From positions 1-63,338 of the forward strand of contig DVJL01000013.1 of NCBI GenBank assembly GCA_018716805.1: a stretch of DNA of 63,338 bases. Direction: 5' to 3'. Each line of letters opens with the position of its first letter. Positions within the stretch are counted from its first letter, which is position 1. Below are positions 7,166 through 16,457 of this stretch, in pieces. This stretch comes from Candidatus Faecivicinus avistercoris. GTDB taxonomy: Bacteria; Bacillota; Clostridia; Christensenellales; Aristaeellaceae. The notes under the pieces were generated by a model that was not told the origin of the DNA, ran no database searches, and worked only from the letters and a program-made list of their open reading frames with translations. The position numbers and the translations under genes were made by a program.

Positions 7166-8110
7166 ATGTCTTTTTTCGGAAATTTCATGAACAATTATTT
7201 CTACGGCAAGGCCGGAAAGGGCGATTACCGCATTTCGGATATGCCGCAGAACCGCTTTCAGCTCTTCGGCGCGGTGTGGAAGGTGCGCTGGAGCAGCCTG
7301 TTCGGCGTCAACCTCCTCTACATGGTGTTCTGGCTGCCCGCTTTTTTCTGGACGGTGCTGAATCTGACGCTTCTGTTTTCGGCGGATGCCGAGGCGCTCG
7401 CGGACGCAAGCGGCCTGATGATGACCTACCTGCTGATCCTCGCGCCGTGCATCGCGATCACGGGCCCGTTTACCGCCGGCGCAACGTTCGTCGAGCGCAA
7501 CTGGGCACGCGATGAGCATTCCTTCGTCATCAGCGACTTCTTCGACGCCGTCAAGGCGAACTGGAAACAGGCGCTGCCCGTCTCGATCATCAGCGGCCTG
7601 ATGCCGCTTCTGGTCTACGTCGGCTGGATCTTCTACGGCCAGCTGGCGGTGGACTCGGTGTTTTTCATGATTCCGCTGTGCCTGCTGTTCCTCGTCGCCA
7701 TCCTGTGGAAGCTCAGCGAAATGGTCATCTATACGATGATGGTGACCTACGACCTGTCGCTGCGCAACCTGATACGCAACGCCCTGCTGGTGACGCTGGC
7801 GAAGCTGCCGCTGGCGGTGGGCATCAAGCTGCTGACATGGGTTGTGCCGGCCATCTGCATTGCGATCATGCTCCTGGCGCCGAACAGCATGATGATCGTA
7901 TTCATGATCCTGATGCTGCTGTATCTGCTGTACCTGCCGGCCTTCAACCGGCTCATCATCGCCTCCTACGCCAACGCGCTGTGCGAAAAGTATCTGAACA
8001 CAAAGATCGAAGGCGCGCCGACGAACATCGGCCTGCGCCCTGAGAACTGGGACGATACCGAATACATCCCGCAGGATGACGAGGACGATGAAAGTCCGGA
8101 AAACAAATGA
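7166..8110 (+). CDS. DUF624/YesL-like membrane protein
   Basis: The 314-residue protein has about six hydrophobic segments. Its N-terminal part (GKGDYRISDMPQNR, then LFGVNLLYMVFWLPAFFW, and ITGPFTAGATFVERNWARDEHSF) has the arrangement of the DUF624/YesL family, whose members often accompany carbohydrate uptake systems. No such system is adjacent here. The C-terminus is acidic and hydrophilic (DDTEYIPQDDEDDE). The ATG follows a modest AAGGTGG site. Function unknown; the family match is moderate. Confidence 0.7.
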   Translation: MSFFGNFMNNYFYGKAGKGDYRISDMPQNRFQLFGAVWKVRWSSLFGVNLLYMVFWLPAFFWTVLNLTLLFSADAEALADASGLMMTYLLILAPCIAITGPFTAGATFVERNWARDEHSFVISDFFDAVKANWKQALPVSIISGLMPLLVYVGWIFYGQLAVDSVFFMIPLCLLFLVAILWKLSEMVIYTMMVTYDLSLRNLIRNALLVTLAKLPLAVGIKLLTWVVPAICIAIMLLAPNSMMIVFMILMLLYLLYLPAFNRLIIASYANALCEKYLNTKIEGAPTNIGLRPENWDDTEYIPQDDEDDESPENK

Positions 8111-8165
8111 TCCTTCCCCCATGCAAGGCGCCCGCGCCCCCGCGGTCGCGCCTTTGCTGAAACGC

Positions 8166-8195
8166 AAAACGCCCTGCGTGTGCAGGGCGTTTTTG
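8166..8195. terminator. Bidirectional terminator between a membrane protein gene and SASP genes
   Basis: A 10-bp stem (AACGCCCTGC / GCAGGGCGTT) with a 4-nt loop and a run of T residues on both sides: five in the rightward direction and four in the leftward one. It serves the two convergent transcripts. Confidence 0.85.
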
Positions 8196-8270
8196 TTGCG
8201 CTTTCCGCAATGCGCTCCGGCGGGCATCCAGATGTCCTGCCGGAACCGCTTCCGGTCAGACTCTCCGCGC

Positions 8271-8486
8271 TCAGAAGCGGGGCTGCTGGCCGCTCATCTG
8301 GCGCTCCTGCGCCTCGATCATCTTCTTGACCATGTTTCCGCCGATGTGGCCGGCGTCCTTGCTGGACAGGTTGCCGTTGTAGCCCTGGTTGAGCGTGATG
8401 CCCAGCTCGTTGGCCACCTCGTGCTTCATGTTGTACATCGCCTGACGCGCCTCGGGAATGTTGATCTGATTCGTCTTGTTCGCCAT
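8271..8486 (-). CDS. Alpha/beta-type small acid-soluble spore protein
   Basis: This 71-residue protein coats and protects DNA in dormant spores and is degraded by the GPR protease at germination. The motifs KHEVANELGI (GPR-site region), GYNGNLSSKDAG and GGNMVKKMIE are typical of the family. The ATG used has AAGGAG ten bases upstream; a TTG three codons earlier overlaps that site. A second SASP gene lies directly upstream on the same strand. Confidence 0.95.
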   Translation of the reverse strand: MANKTNQINIPEARQAMYNMKHEVANELGITLNQGYNGNLSSKDAGHIGGNMVKKMIEAQERQMSGQQPRF

Positions 8487-8534
8487 TTTTTTCAATCTCC
8501 TTTCAGATTTTCAGACTGTCGGTTCTGGGAATGC

Positions 8535-8723
8535 TTACTGCATGGGGAACTGGCTGTGCTGGCGCTGATAGTCCTCGATCATCTTGCGAACCATCTGACC
8601 GCCGACGCGGCCCGTGTCCGTGGAGGACAGATCGCCGTTGTAGCCGCGCTTCAGATCGATGCCATATTCGCGCGCCACTTCGAACTTCATGTTCTCCAAT
8701 TCGGGCTTGCCCTGCTTGCTCAT
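8535..8723 (-). CDS. Alpha/beta-type small acid-soluble spore protein
   Basis: A 62-residue paralogue of the neighbouring SASP, with MKFEVAREYGI at the GPR cleavage region, the DNA-binding GYNGDLSSTDTG segment and GGQMVRKMIE. GGGAGG precedes the ATG at good spacing. The two genes form a tandem pair, presumably transcribed in the forespore; I could not see a confident sigma-G promoter. Confidence 0.95.
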   Translation of the reverse strand: MSKQGKPELENMKFEVAREYGIDLKRGYNGDLSSTDTGRVGGQMVRKMIEDYQRQHSQFPMQ

Positions 8724-8855
8724 TGCCTTCACCTCCCGTTTCAGTCTGCACCTATTTTGCACACGAAACGGTTTTTTATCGCTGGAAAAACTGTACTGGC
8801 AAAATGAAGAAGGAGCCCGGCGAAACCGCCGTTCTCCTTCTGAAATCCCACGCGT

Positions 8856-10856
8856 TCAGTTGAGCGCCATCGCGTCCATCCGGCCGGCAAACCGCTCGCG
8901 CGCCAGCGCGATGACCTGCGCGGCGTCGGGGCGCTCCGGATGGGAAAGCAGTTCGCGCGCGAGGTCGTGCGTGTCGCGGATCAGCTCCGCATCCGAGCCC
9001 ATCAGGCTGACGCCCTCGGCAATGGCGCCGGACTGCCGCGTGCCGAACAGTTCGCCCGGCCCGCGCAGCTCGAGGTCCTTCTGCGCGATCTTGAATCCGT
9101 CCGCCGTCGAGGCCAGAAACCGCAGCCGCTCGTTCGGCTCCGCCATCAGAAAGCACCACGATTCCTCGCTGCCGCGCCCGACGCGGCCGCGCAGCTGGTG
9201 CAGCTGTGCAAGCCCGAAGCGCTCGGCGTTTTCAATGACCATGATCGTCGCGTTCGGCACGTTCACGCCGACCTCGATGACCGTCGTCGAGACGAGGATG
9301 TCCGCCTCGCCGCTGCGGAACCGCTCGAGCGCGGCGTCCTTCTCCGCCGGGCGCATTCGCCCGTGCACCAGCTCGATGCGCAGGTCGGGCAGGCGGCGCG
9401 TGCGCAGGTCGTCGTAGACCTCCTCCGCCGGCCGCGCGTCGACCGCCTCGGACTCCTCCACCAGCGGGCAGACGACGTAGGCCTGCCGCCCGCGCCGCAC
9501 CTCCTGGCGCAAAAAGCCGTACAATCCCTCGCGCTTCGCCTCCGGCACGATCCGCGTCGCGACCGGCCTGCGCCCCGGCGGCAGCTCGTCGACGATGGAG
9601 ATGTCGAGGTCGCCATACAGAATCAGCGCCAGCGTCCGCGGAATCGGCGTGGCCGACATGACCAGCACGTTCGGCGCGTCGCCCTTTTCGCCGAGCTTCG
9701 CGCGCTGGCGGACGCCAAAGCGGTGCTGTTCGTCGGTGACCACCAGCCCGAGGCGGTGGTATTCCACGCCTTCGGTGATCAGCGCGTGCGTGCCGATCAC
9801 CACGTCCCACTCCCCCGCCGCGATCGCCTCGTGCGCCAGCCGGTGCTGCTTCGCGGTCAGGCTCCCGGTCAGCAGCCCGACGCGCAGCCCCATCGGTTCC
9901 AGCAGTTCCCGCGCGCCGTCGTAGTGCTGCCGGGCGAGCACCTCCGTCGGCGCCATCATCGCCGCCTGATAGCCGCACGCCCACGCCAGCCGGATCGCCG
10001 CGAACGCAATGGCCGTCTTGCCGCAGCCGACGTCGCCCTGCACGAGCCTCGCCATCGCCCTGGGCGACCGAAGGTCTTGCGCGATCTCGCCGAGCACGCG
10101 GCGCTGCGCGCCGGTCGGCGCAAACGGCAAGCTCGACCAGAACGACTCGATCTCGGCGTCGTCGAAGTCCAGCTGCACGCCCTCGCGCCCCGATTCGCGC
10201 GTCAATCCGAGCGCCACCTGATACAGCAGCAGGTCCTCAAACGCCAGCCTCCGCCGCGCGGCGGCGAGCGCCTCCCGGCTGGCGGGAAAGTGGGCGCTGC
10301 GCAGCGCAAAGTTTCGCTCGCTCAGGCCGTAGCGGCGGCGGATGGACTCCGGCAGATCCTTCGGCCAGTTCGCGTCGCACGCCTCCAGCGCGGCCTCGAT
10401 CGCCGCGCGCAGCGCCTTTGCCGGAACGCCCGGCACCTGACGGTAGACCGGAACGAGCGATGCCTCGTGTTCGATCGTCGGGCTGACGAGCTGCAGCGCG
10501 CCGCGCGGACGGTCGGCCTTGCCGTAGAGCAGAAGCTCCCGCCCCGGCGCGAGCTGATCCTTCAGCCACGGCTGATTGTACCAGACCACCGGCACGACGT
10601 CCTCGCCGTCGGTGACGAACACCTTTGTGATCAGTAGCTTCTTCGCCCAGTGCTGCCGGACTTCGCCCGCGACGCGCACGCGCACCGCCGCCGCTTCCCC
10701 CGGGCGCAGCTCGCAAAGCGGCACCGGCGCGGTCAGGTCGCGATAGTCCTTCGGCAAAAAGCGCGCCAGATCGCGCACGGTGTACAGCCCGGCCTCATTC
10801 AGCGCGCGCAGGCGCGCCGGGCCGATCCCCCTGATGCCCTCGAGCGAGCGATCCAT
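8856..10856 (-). CDS. recG: ATP-dependent DNA helicase RecG
   Basis: The 666-residue enzyme remodels stalled replication forks and Holliday junctions. An N-terminal wedge/OB domain (about 1-250) is followed by the helicase motor: Walker A GDVGCGKTAIA, DEQH box (VVTDEQHRFG), MSATPIPRTLA, and the RecG-specific QLRGRVGRG near the end. Length and order are normal. The start is the ATG after GGGAGG. Upstream (to the right) lie fakA and asp23, a conserved Firmicutes order, but here a 570-bp repeat-rich gap separates recG from fakA. Confidence 0.97.
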   Translation of the reverse strand: MDRSLEGIRGIGPARLRALNEAGLYTVRDLARFLPKDYRDLTAPVPLCELRPGEAAAVRVRVAGEVRQHWAKKLLITKVFVTDGEDVVPVVWYNQPWLKDQLAPGRELLLYGKADRPRGALQLVSPTIEHEASLVPVYRQVPGVPAKALRAAIEAALEACDANWPKDLPESIRRRYGLSERNFALRSAHFPASREALAAARRRLAFEDLLLYQVALGLTRESGREGVQLDFDDAEIESFWSSLPFAPTGAQRRVLGEIAQDLRSPRAMARLVQGDVGCGKTAIAFAAIRLAWACGYQAAMMAPTEVLARQHYDGARELLEPMGLRVGLLTGSLTAKQHRLAHEAIAAGEWDVVIGTHALITEGVEYHRLGLVVTDEQHRFGVRQRAKLGEKGDAPNVLVMSATPIPRTLALILYGDLDISIVDELPPGRRPVATRIVPEAKREGLYGFLRQEVRRGRQAYVVCPLVEESEAVDARPAEEVYDDLRTRRLPDLRIELVHGRMRPAEKDAALERFRSGEADILVSTTVIEVGVNVPNATIMVIENAERFGLAQLHQLRGRVGRGSEESWCFLMAEPNERLRFLASTADGFKIAQKDLELRGPGELFGTRQSGAIAEGVSLMGSDAELIRDTHDLARELLSHPERPDAAQVIALARERFAGRMDAMALN

Positions 10857-11074
10857 GCGCACACCTCCCTTCGCTCCATCGCAACTCCAATCCGCCGCCC
10901 TGTGATTGGGAGCTGTCCCATCGGACTGCAATTCAACGCGCCGGCCCACAGCCGCTCCCGGTTTTCTCGAGCTTCAAGCGCGTTCCGCCAGTTTGTAATT
11001 CAATCCGCGCTGACCCACACCCGCTCCGCGCGCATTTTTTGAAACTCAAGCTCGCAAAATGAGCACACGGTTGG

Positions 11075-11150
11075 CGCGCCGGGCGGCTCAACGCATTCCC
11101 ATCAACCGGCAACGCGCCGGGCAACTCAACGCATTCCCATCAACCGGCGG
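11075..11150. repeat. Two 38-bp tandem repeats
   Basis: Units 11075-11112 and 11113-11150 match at all but about four positions; the shared core includes CTCAACGCATTCCCATCAAC. They are non-coding and lie between recG and fakA. Confidence 0.9.
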
Positions 11151-11310
11151 GCGCATCGGGCGGCTCGTGACCTCTGCCGCGCGCCCGCACGAATCTGTAG
11201 ACATCAAAAGCCATGCCCGCAGTTTCGCGCGTCCGCGCAGCGTTCCGCCTGCTGCAAAACAAGCGCCTCAGACGGCTGGCTTGAACGCAATCCGCCCTCG
11301 CCGCTTTCCC

Positions 11311-11391
11311 CACAAATGCGGCAGATCCGGCTTCCCTCACAAATGCGGCAGATCCGGCTTCCCTCACAAATGCGGCGGATCCGGCTCACCG
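11311..11391. repeat. Three 27-bp tandem repeats
   Basis: Units start at 11311, 11338 and 11365. The first two are identical (CACAAATGCGGCAGATCCGG then CTTCCCT); the third has a few changes and its end forms a stem-loop with the following bases. There is no spacer between units, so this is not a CRISPR. Confidence 0.9.
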
Positions 11392-11426
11392 CCGGATCCG
11401 CCGCCTGTGATCCGCTCCACGCGGAA

Positions 11427-13076
11427 TTATTCCACCGCTACGAGATAGTAGTACAGCGGCTGACCGCCGTTCTGCACCTCGACATCGCAGTCCGGATACT
11501 TCTCCTCCAGCGCGTCGCCCAATTCGCGCGCCCTCTCCTCGGACACATCGCTGCCATAGTAGACCGTAATCAGCGACGAGTCCTCGTGCACCATCTTTTC
11601 AGCGCACTCGACCGCCACGTCCTCCGCACTGTGGCCGAGGATTTCGAGCTTGTTGTCGAGCATGCCCATGATGTCGCCGGAATGGATTTCGCGGCTGTCG
11701 TAGTTCGTATCGCGCACGGCGTAGGTAATCGACGCGGTATGGACGCTGTTCGCCGCCTCGGTCATCGCGCGCTCGTTTTCCTCGACGCTCGCGTCGGGAT
11801 TGAACGCCAGCGCCGCGGAGATGCCCATCGGCACCGACTTCGTCGGCAGCACGACGACGTTGCGCTCCGTCAGCTCGCTCGCCTGCTGCGCCGCGAGGAT
11901 GATGTTGGTGTTGTTCGGCAGGATGATGACGTTCTTCGCGCCCGTGGCGTCCGCGGCCTCGGCGAGATCCTGAATGCTCGGGTTCATCGTCTGACCGCCG
12001 TCGACGATCTGATCGACGTTCAAATCGCGGAAGATGTTCGCCAGCCCTTCGCCCAGCGCGACGGCCACGATGCCGTATTCCTTCGGCTCCGCCTGCTTCG
12101 CCGCCTCCGCCTCGGCCTTCTTCGCCTCGCGCTCGCGCGCCTCTTCAAACATGTTGTCGATCTTGATCGCGTCCAGCTCGCCCAGCTCGAGCGCGTACTG
12201 AATCGCCTTGCCGGGGTCGTTCGTATGCACATGCACCTTCACGACCGACAGATCCGAAATGACCAGCACGCAGTCGCCGATGCGCTCCAGCCGCTTGCGC
12301 AGCCGCACGACGTCGCCCTCGCGCATCTCCGGCCGCGGATGGGAGACGATAAACTCGGTGCAATAGCCGAACTTGATCTCGCCCAGCGCCTCGTGATCGT
12401 CCACGAATTCGCCCGGCAGACTGGATTCGCCCTTGCCCTGCACGACGTCCGCCTCGACCGGCTCGCCCGTCAGCGCCGCGTACATGCCGCGGTAGACGAC
12501 CATCAGGCCCATGCCGCCGCTGTCGACGACGCCGGCCTGCTTGAGCACCGGCAGCAATTCCGGCGTGCGGCGCAGGATTGCATCGCCGGAGACGAGAATC
12601 GTCTTGAACAGCGCGGCGACGTCCTCGTATTGCCCGGCGACCTTCTCGACTTCGTCGGCGATCACGCGCGCGACGGTCAAAATGGTGCCCTCCTTGGGCT
12701 TCATGACGGCCTTATAGGCCGTGTTCGCGCCCTCGCGCATCATCGCGGCCAGCAGCGCGCAGTCGATTTCCTCGTGGCCGGACAGCGCGCGCGCAAAGCC
12801 GCGCAGGATCTGGCTCAGGATCACGCCGGAATTGCCCCGCGCGCCCTTCAGCGCGCCGCGCGCCACCGCGTCCGCAACGTCGGCGACGCTGGTGTAGCGC
12901 TTGGCGTTCATCTCGCGGATGGCGGATGTAATGGTCTGGGTCATATTCGTACCGGTATCGCCGTCAGGCACCGGGAAAACGTTCAGCGCATCGACGCTTT
13001 CGCGATTCTGCGTCAGCAGCGCGGCTCCCGAGGAGAACATCTCCTTGAGCATGCTGCCATCGATCTTTTTCACCAT
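11427..13076 (-). CDS. fakA: DAK2/DegV-domain kinase, FakA (YloV) family
   Basis: The 549-residue protein matches the Firmicutes YloV/FakA family, the ATP-binding subunit of fatty-acid kinase, which phosphorylates fatty acids presented by a FakB (DegV) protein. The N-terminal DhaL/DAK2 domain shows NVFPVPDGDTGTNM (Mg-ATP binding) and GARGNSGVILSQ; a middle domain and a C-terminal DegV-like domain (KNVIILPNNTNIILAAQQAS, VVVLPTKSVPMGI) follow. GGGAGGAAG precedes the ATG. The asp23-fakA-recG order is conserved in Firmicutes, supporting the call. No fakB gene is in the window. Confidence 0.9.
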   Translation of the reverse strand: MVKKIDGSMLKEMFSSGAALLTQNRESVDALNVFPVPDGDTGTNMTQTITSAIREMNAKRYTSVADVADAVARGALKGARGNSGVILSQILRGFARALSGHEEIDCALLAAMMREGANTAYKAVMKPKEGTILTVARVIADEVEKVAGQYEDVAALFKTILVSGDAILRRTPELLPVLKQAGVVDSGGMGLMVVYRGMYAALTGEPVEADVVQGKGESSLPGEFVDDHEALGEIKFGYCTEFIVSHPRPEMREGDVVRLRKRLERIGDCVLVISDLSVVKVHVHTNDPGKAIQYALELGELDAIKIDNMFEEAREREAKKAEAEAAKQAEPKEYGIVAVALGEGLANIFRDLNVDQIVDGGQTMNPSIQDLAEAADATGAKNVIILPNNTNIILAAQQASELTERNVVVLPTKSVPMGISAALAFNPDASVEENERAMTEAANSVHTASITYAVRDTNYDSREIHSGDIMGMLDNKLEILGHSAEDVAVECAEKMVHEDSSLITVYYGSDVSEERARELGDALEEKYPDCDVEVQNGGQPLYYYLVAVE

Positions 13077-13238
13077 TCAACTCTTCCTCCCAATATCCCC
13101 GCCAATGCGGAATTCATGCGCGGGATTCTCTTGCGGCCCTCGGCGCCCGTGAACCGGACGCCTTGGAAAAGCGGAATCCACCGCGGGGCGCAAGGGAGAT
13201 TCCCCGCCGCGCGCGATGGTTCCGCGATCTCTCCGCGC

Positions 13239-13589
13239 TCAGACGCGGATATCCTCCACGCAGACATTGACGCGGCCGACGGGAATGCCGGTGAGGTGTT
13301 CCACCTTGTACTTCACGGTCTCGATAATGGCGGCCGCAACGGCGCTGATCGAGATGCCGTATTCGACAATGATGAACAGGTCGATGTCCACCTTGTCGCC
13401 GGACGTGTGGATCTTCACGCCGCGGCCGAGGTTTTCACGGCCCATGAGCTGCACGATGCCGTCCGTCGAGCGCTTGGACGCCATGCCGACGATGCCGTAG
13501 CAATCCAGCGCGGCGTAGCCCGCCACGCGCACCAGCACTTCGTCGCTGACGGTAACCAGGCCCAGCTCTGTATTGAATTTGCAATCCAT
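13239..13589 (-). CDS. Asp23/Gls24 family envelope stress protein (YloU-like)
   Basis: The 116-residue protein has the Asp23 core: GLVTVSDEVLVRVAGYAALDCYGIVGM, then DLFIIVEYGISISAVA and a VNVCVEDIRV tail. Family members sit at the membrane or regulate envelope homeostasis. GGAGG precedes the chosen ATG (MDCKFNTEL); the frame upstream is promoter and leader. It is the first gene of the asp23-fakA(-recG) transcription unit. Confidence 0.92.
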   Translation of the reverse strand: MDCKFNTELGLVTVSDEVLVRVAGYAALDCYGIVGMASKRSTDGIVQLMGRENLGRGVKIHTSGDKVDIDLFIIVEYGISISAVAAAIIETVKYKVEHLTGIPVGRVNVCVEDIRV

Positions 13590-13638
13590 ATTGAAACCTC
13601 CTGTAAAGGATTCGGTCATACAAACACTTCTCCCCAAC

Positions 13639-13667
13639 AGTATAGCGTTTTTTGGGCGATTATGCAA
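13639..13667 (-). promoter_or_regulatory. Promoter of asp23-fakA
   Basis: Leftward TTGCAT, 17-base spacer and TATACT, about 45 bases before the asp23 start. Confidence 0.75.
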
Positions 13668-13809
13668 GCATAAGTCCGTATTTTTTTCAATTTCTCCGCA
13701 TCAGCGGCGCGTTTGGACGAAAAAATGACCCGAATGCCCCTCTTTACGGCGGCGCCGGCGGACATATACCATGCCCAAAAGGCATTGCTTTCGCCAACAA
13801 TATAGGCAT

Positions 13810-13838
13810 TTTACATATCGTCCCCGCCGTGGTACAAT
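13810..13838 (+). promoter_or_regulatory. Promoter of the aldo/keto reductase gene
   Basis: Rightward TTTACA, 17-base spacer and TACAAT, about 50 bases before the start. Confidence 0.65.
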
Positions 13839-13889
13839 GAAACCATCAAAATGCGCGCCGGCACATCCGGCGATGGGAGGAATGCAACA

Positions 13890-14864
13890 ATGAAGATGAG
13901 AACCCTTGGCAGGCAGAACGCCCTGACCGTATCGGCCGTCGGCATGGGCTGCATGGGCTTCAGCCACGGCTACGGCCCCGCTCCCGACCGCAGCGAGGCC
14001 ATCCGGCTGATCCGCGCGGCATTCGACCGCGGATGCACGTTTTTTGACACGGCGGAGAGCTACGCCGCCGGCGAGAACGAGCGCCTGGTCGGCGAGGCGA
14101 TCCGCCCGTTCCGCGGGCAGATCGTGCTGGCCACGAAGCTGCACATCCCGGAGGACGCCCAAGACGTGGAGGCGACCATCCGCGCGCATCTGGAGGCGTC
14201 GCTTCAGCGGCTGGGCACGGACTGCGTCGACCTCTACTACCAACACCGCGTCAACAAGCAGATCCCCGTCGAGGCGGTCGCCGAGGCCATGGGCAAGCTG
14301 ATCGCCGAGGGCAAGATCCGCGGCTGGGGCCAGTCGCAGGCGACGGAGGACGAGGTGCGCCGCGCGCACGCGGTCACGCCGATCACCGCCATTCAGAGCG
14401 AGTATTCCATGATGGAGCGCATGTTCGAGCGCGACGTCATCCCCGCCTGCGGCGAGCTGGGCATCGGCTTCGTGGCGTTTTCGCCGATGGGCGCGGGCTT
14501 CCTAAGCGGCCGCTACGGCCGCGGCGACGTCTACACGGGCGACGACGTCCGCCGCGTCATCACGCGCTTCACCGGCGAAAACATGGACGCCAACCGGCCG
14601 CTGATCGACATGCTGGACGCATTCGCCGCCGAAAAGGGCGCGACGAAGGCGCAGATCGCGCTGGCGTGGATGCTCAAGAAGGCCGACTACATCGTGCCCA
14701 TTCCCGGGATGCGCAAGCTGGAGCGGATCGACGAGAACCTCGGCGCGGCGGAGATTGAGCTGAGCGACGGCGACATGCGCCGCCTCGAGGATGCGCTGGC
14801 CCAGATCACCATCCACGGCAACCGCACCGACGAGGACATCGCCAAGCTGAAGCACATGATCTGA
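13890..14864 (+). CDS. Aldo/keto reductase
   Basis: A 324-residue (alpha/beta)8-barrel NADPH-dependent oxidoreductase. The catalytic tetrad is visible: Asp and Tyr in FFDTAESYAAGENE, Lys in LATKLHI and His in YYQHRVN. The coenzyme-binding end carries VPIPGMRKLERIDENL. The overall pattern resembles the YakC/AKR13-type group that often reduces small aldehydes or quinones; the substrate is unknown. The ATG used follows GGGAGGAA by seven bases. It is likely monocistronic, with a MATE exporter and flavodoxin downstream on the same strand. Confidence 0.92.
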   Translation: MKMRTLGRQNALTVSAVGMGCMGFSHGYGPAPDRSEAIRLIRAAFDRGCTFFDTAESYAAGENERLVGEAIRPFRGQIVLATKLHIPEDAQDVEATIRAHLEASLQRLGTDCVDLYYQHRVNKQIPVEAVAEAMGKLIAEGKIRGWGQSQATEDEVRRAHAVTPITAIQSEYSMMERMFERDVIPACGELGIGFVAFSPMGAGFLSGRYGRGDVYTGDDVRRVITRFTGENMDANRPLIDMLDAFAAEKGATKAQIALAWMLKKADYIVPIPGMRKLERIDENLGAAEIELSDGDMRRLEDALAQITIHGNRTDEDIAKLKHMI

Positions 14865-15009
14865 TACTCATTCGCAGTTAAAATGCCTAACAGAGCGCAA
14901 CAGATCTTCTGCTGCGACGGAACGAGGCAAAGTCACTGCGGAAAAGATGGCGTGCGAATTGGGCTGTTTTATCAAGAATGCGTATCAACGACCGGAAAGG
15001 AGCGCCGGC

Positions 15010-16413
15010 ATGCGGCACATCTCATCGCTCGCCCGGAAGTTGGGCGAGCCCTCAAAGTCCGTGAACATGACGCAGGGCGGCATCTGCCGGACGATCCTCG
15101 CATTCGCCCTGCCAATCATGATCGGCAATCTGTTCCAGCAGCTGTACAACATGGTCGATACGGCGGTCGTCGGGCGCGGCGTCGGCCCGGAGGCGCTCGC
15201 GGCCGTGGGCGCGGCATCTCCGGTCACGCAGCTGCTCCTCGGCCTGCTGATCGGCATGACCAGCGGCATGTCCGTCGTGATCGCCCGCTGCTTCGGCGCC
15301 GGCGACGAAGCCCGAATGAAGCGCGCCATCGCCACCGGCGCGCTGCTGATCGGCGCAATCGGCATCGCGGTCACGGTTGCCGGCGCGCTGCTCAGCCGGG
15401 CGCTGTTCGAGCTCATCCACACGCCGGAGGACATCCTCGACGGCGCCGTCGAATACGCCGCGATCCTGTTCCTGGGCGCCGTGGCGACGGCGGCCTACAA
15501 CTACGAGGCCAACGTCATGCGCGCGTTCGGCAACAGCGCGGTGCCGCTGCTGTTCCTGATTGTGGCGTCCCTGCTCAACGTCGGGCTGGACCTGCTGTTC
15601 GTCTTCCCGCTTGGATGGGGCGTTGCGGGCGCGGCAATCGCGACGGTGCTCTCCCAGCTGATCTCGGCGATCCTCTGCCTCGCCTATATGGCGCGGCGCG
15701 TGCCGCAGGTTCGATTGGCGCGCAGCGATTGGAAGTGGGATGGCGCGCTGGCGGCCGAACACCTGCGCACCGGCGTGCCGATGGCCTTCTTCTCATCGCT
15801 GCTGGCCATCAGCTTCCTGATCCTGCAATCGACGCTGAACTCGCTGGGCAGCGCGGACGTCGCGGCCTACACCGCGGCGAGCAAGATGGACACGCTGGTC
15901 TATCAGGTCATGGCCGCGTTCGGCACGGCGGTCTCCACCTTTGCCGCGCAAAACTACGGGAGCGGCTCGATCGGCCGCATCCGCGAAGGCGTCCGCCGCT
16001 GCACCGGCATCACGGTGGCGGTCTGCGCCGGCCTGACCACATTCGCCCAGCTGTTTGGACGCTTCTTCATGCTGCTGTTCGTCGGCCCCGAGGACGCCGG
16101 CATCCTCGCGTCCGGCCTGATGTACATGCGAACGACCTCGGTGCTGTACGCCGTGCTCGGCGTCAACTACGTCATCCGCTTCGCGCTCATCGGCGTCGGA
16201 AAATCGGCCATTCCGATGCTGGTCGGGCTCTCCGAAATCGCGACGCGCGCGGCCGTCACCTACCTGCTGGTCTACCGCATCGGCTTCGCGGGCATGGCGT
16301 TTGCAAGCCCCGCCTGCTGGGTCACCTCTACGATCCTCTGCGGCCTCTGCTACGCACCGATGATGCGCAGCGCCGAGGACAGGCTCCGCGCGGCTCCCGC
16401 AGCGAGCGCGTAG
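15010..16413 (+). CDS. MATE family efflux transporter
   Basis: The 467-residue inner-membrane protein has twelve predicted hydrophobic segments and the MATE patterns ALPIMIGNLFQQLYNMVDTAVVGR near residue 30 and the second-half copy FLILQSTLNSLGSADVAAYTAASK. Such proteins export cationic or amphipathic compounds using Na+ or H+. The ATG used has AAAGGAG seven bases upstream. It lies between an aldo/keto reductase and an exported flavodoxin on the same strand, which suggests a shared stress or redox role, but that is only inference. Confidence 0.93.
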   Translation: MRHISSLARKLGEPSKSVNMTQGGICRTILAFALPIMIGNLFQQLYNMVDTAVVGRGVGPEALAAVGAASPVTQLLLGLLIGMTSGMSVVIARCFGAGDEARMKRAIATGALLIGAIGIAVTVAGALLSRALFELIHTPEDILDGAVEYAAILFLGAVATAAYNYEANVMRAFGNSAVPLLFLIVASLLNVGLDLLFVFPLGWGVAGAAIATVLSQLISAILCLAYMARRVPQVRLARSDWKWDGALAAEHLRTGVPMAFFSSLLAISFLILQSTLNSLGSADVAAYTAASKMDTLVYQVMAAFGTAVSTFAAQNYGSGSIGRIREGVRRCTGITVAVCAGLTTFAQLFGRFFMLLFVGPEDAGILASGLMYMRTTSVLYAVLGVNYVIRFALIGVGKSAIPMLVGLSEIATRAAVTYLLVYRIGFAGMAFASPACWVTSTILCGLCYAPMMRSAEDRLRAAPAASA

Positions 16414-16457
16414 CCCGGGTTCCGGGAAGTCATCGCACTATGGAAAGGATGGTCTTT

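Larger units (their letters stand above)
10857..11426. other. Gene-free, repeat-rich spacer between recG and fakA
   Basis: No plausible gene is present. The stretch is built from degenerate tandem repeats: a roughly 65-bp pair in the 10,930-11,050 part (GAGCGGSTGTGGG and TTGAATT-containing units), a near-identical 38-bp pair (11075-11150), a 27-bp triplet (11311-11391) and a 13-bp stem-loop (GCGGCGGATCCGG and its complement, about 11374-11406) lying just beyond the fakA stop, which may act as its terminator. Confidence 0.7.

Noticed and set aside
11311..11391. Three short repeats suggestive of a CRISPR
   Set aside because: The 27-bp units are directly adjacent with no spacers, and no cas gene is nearby.
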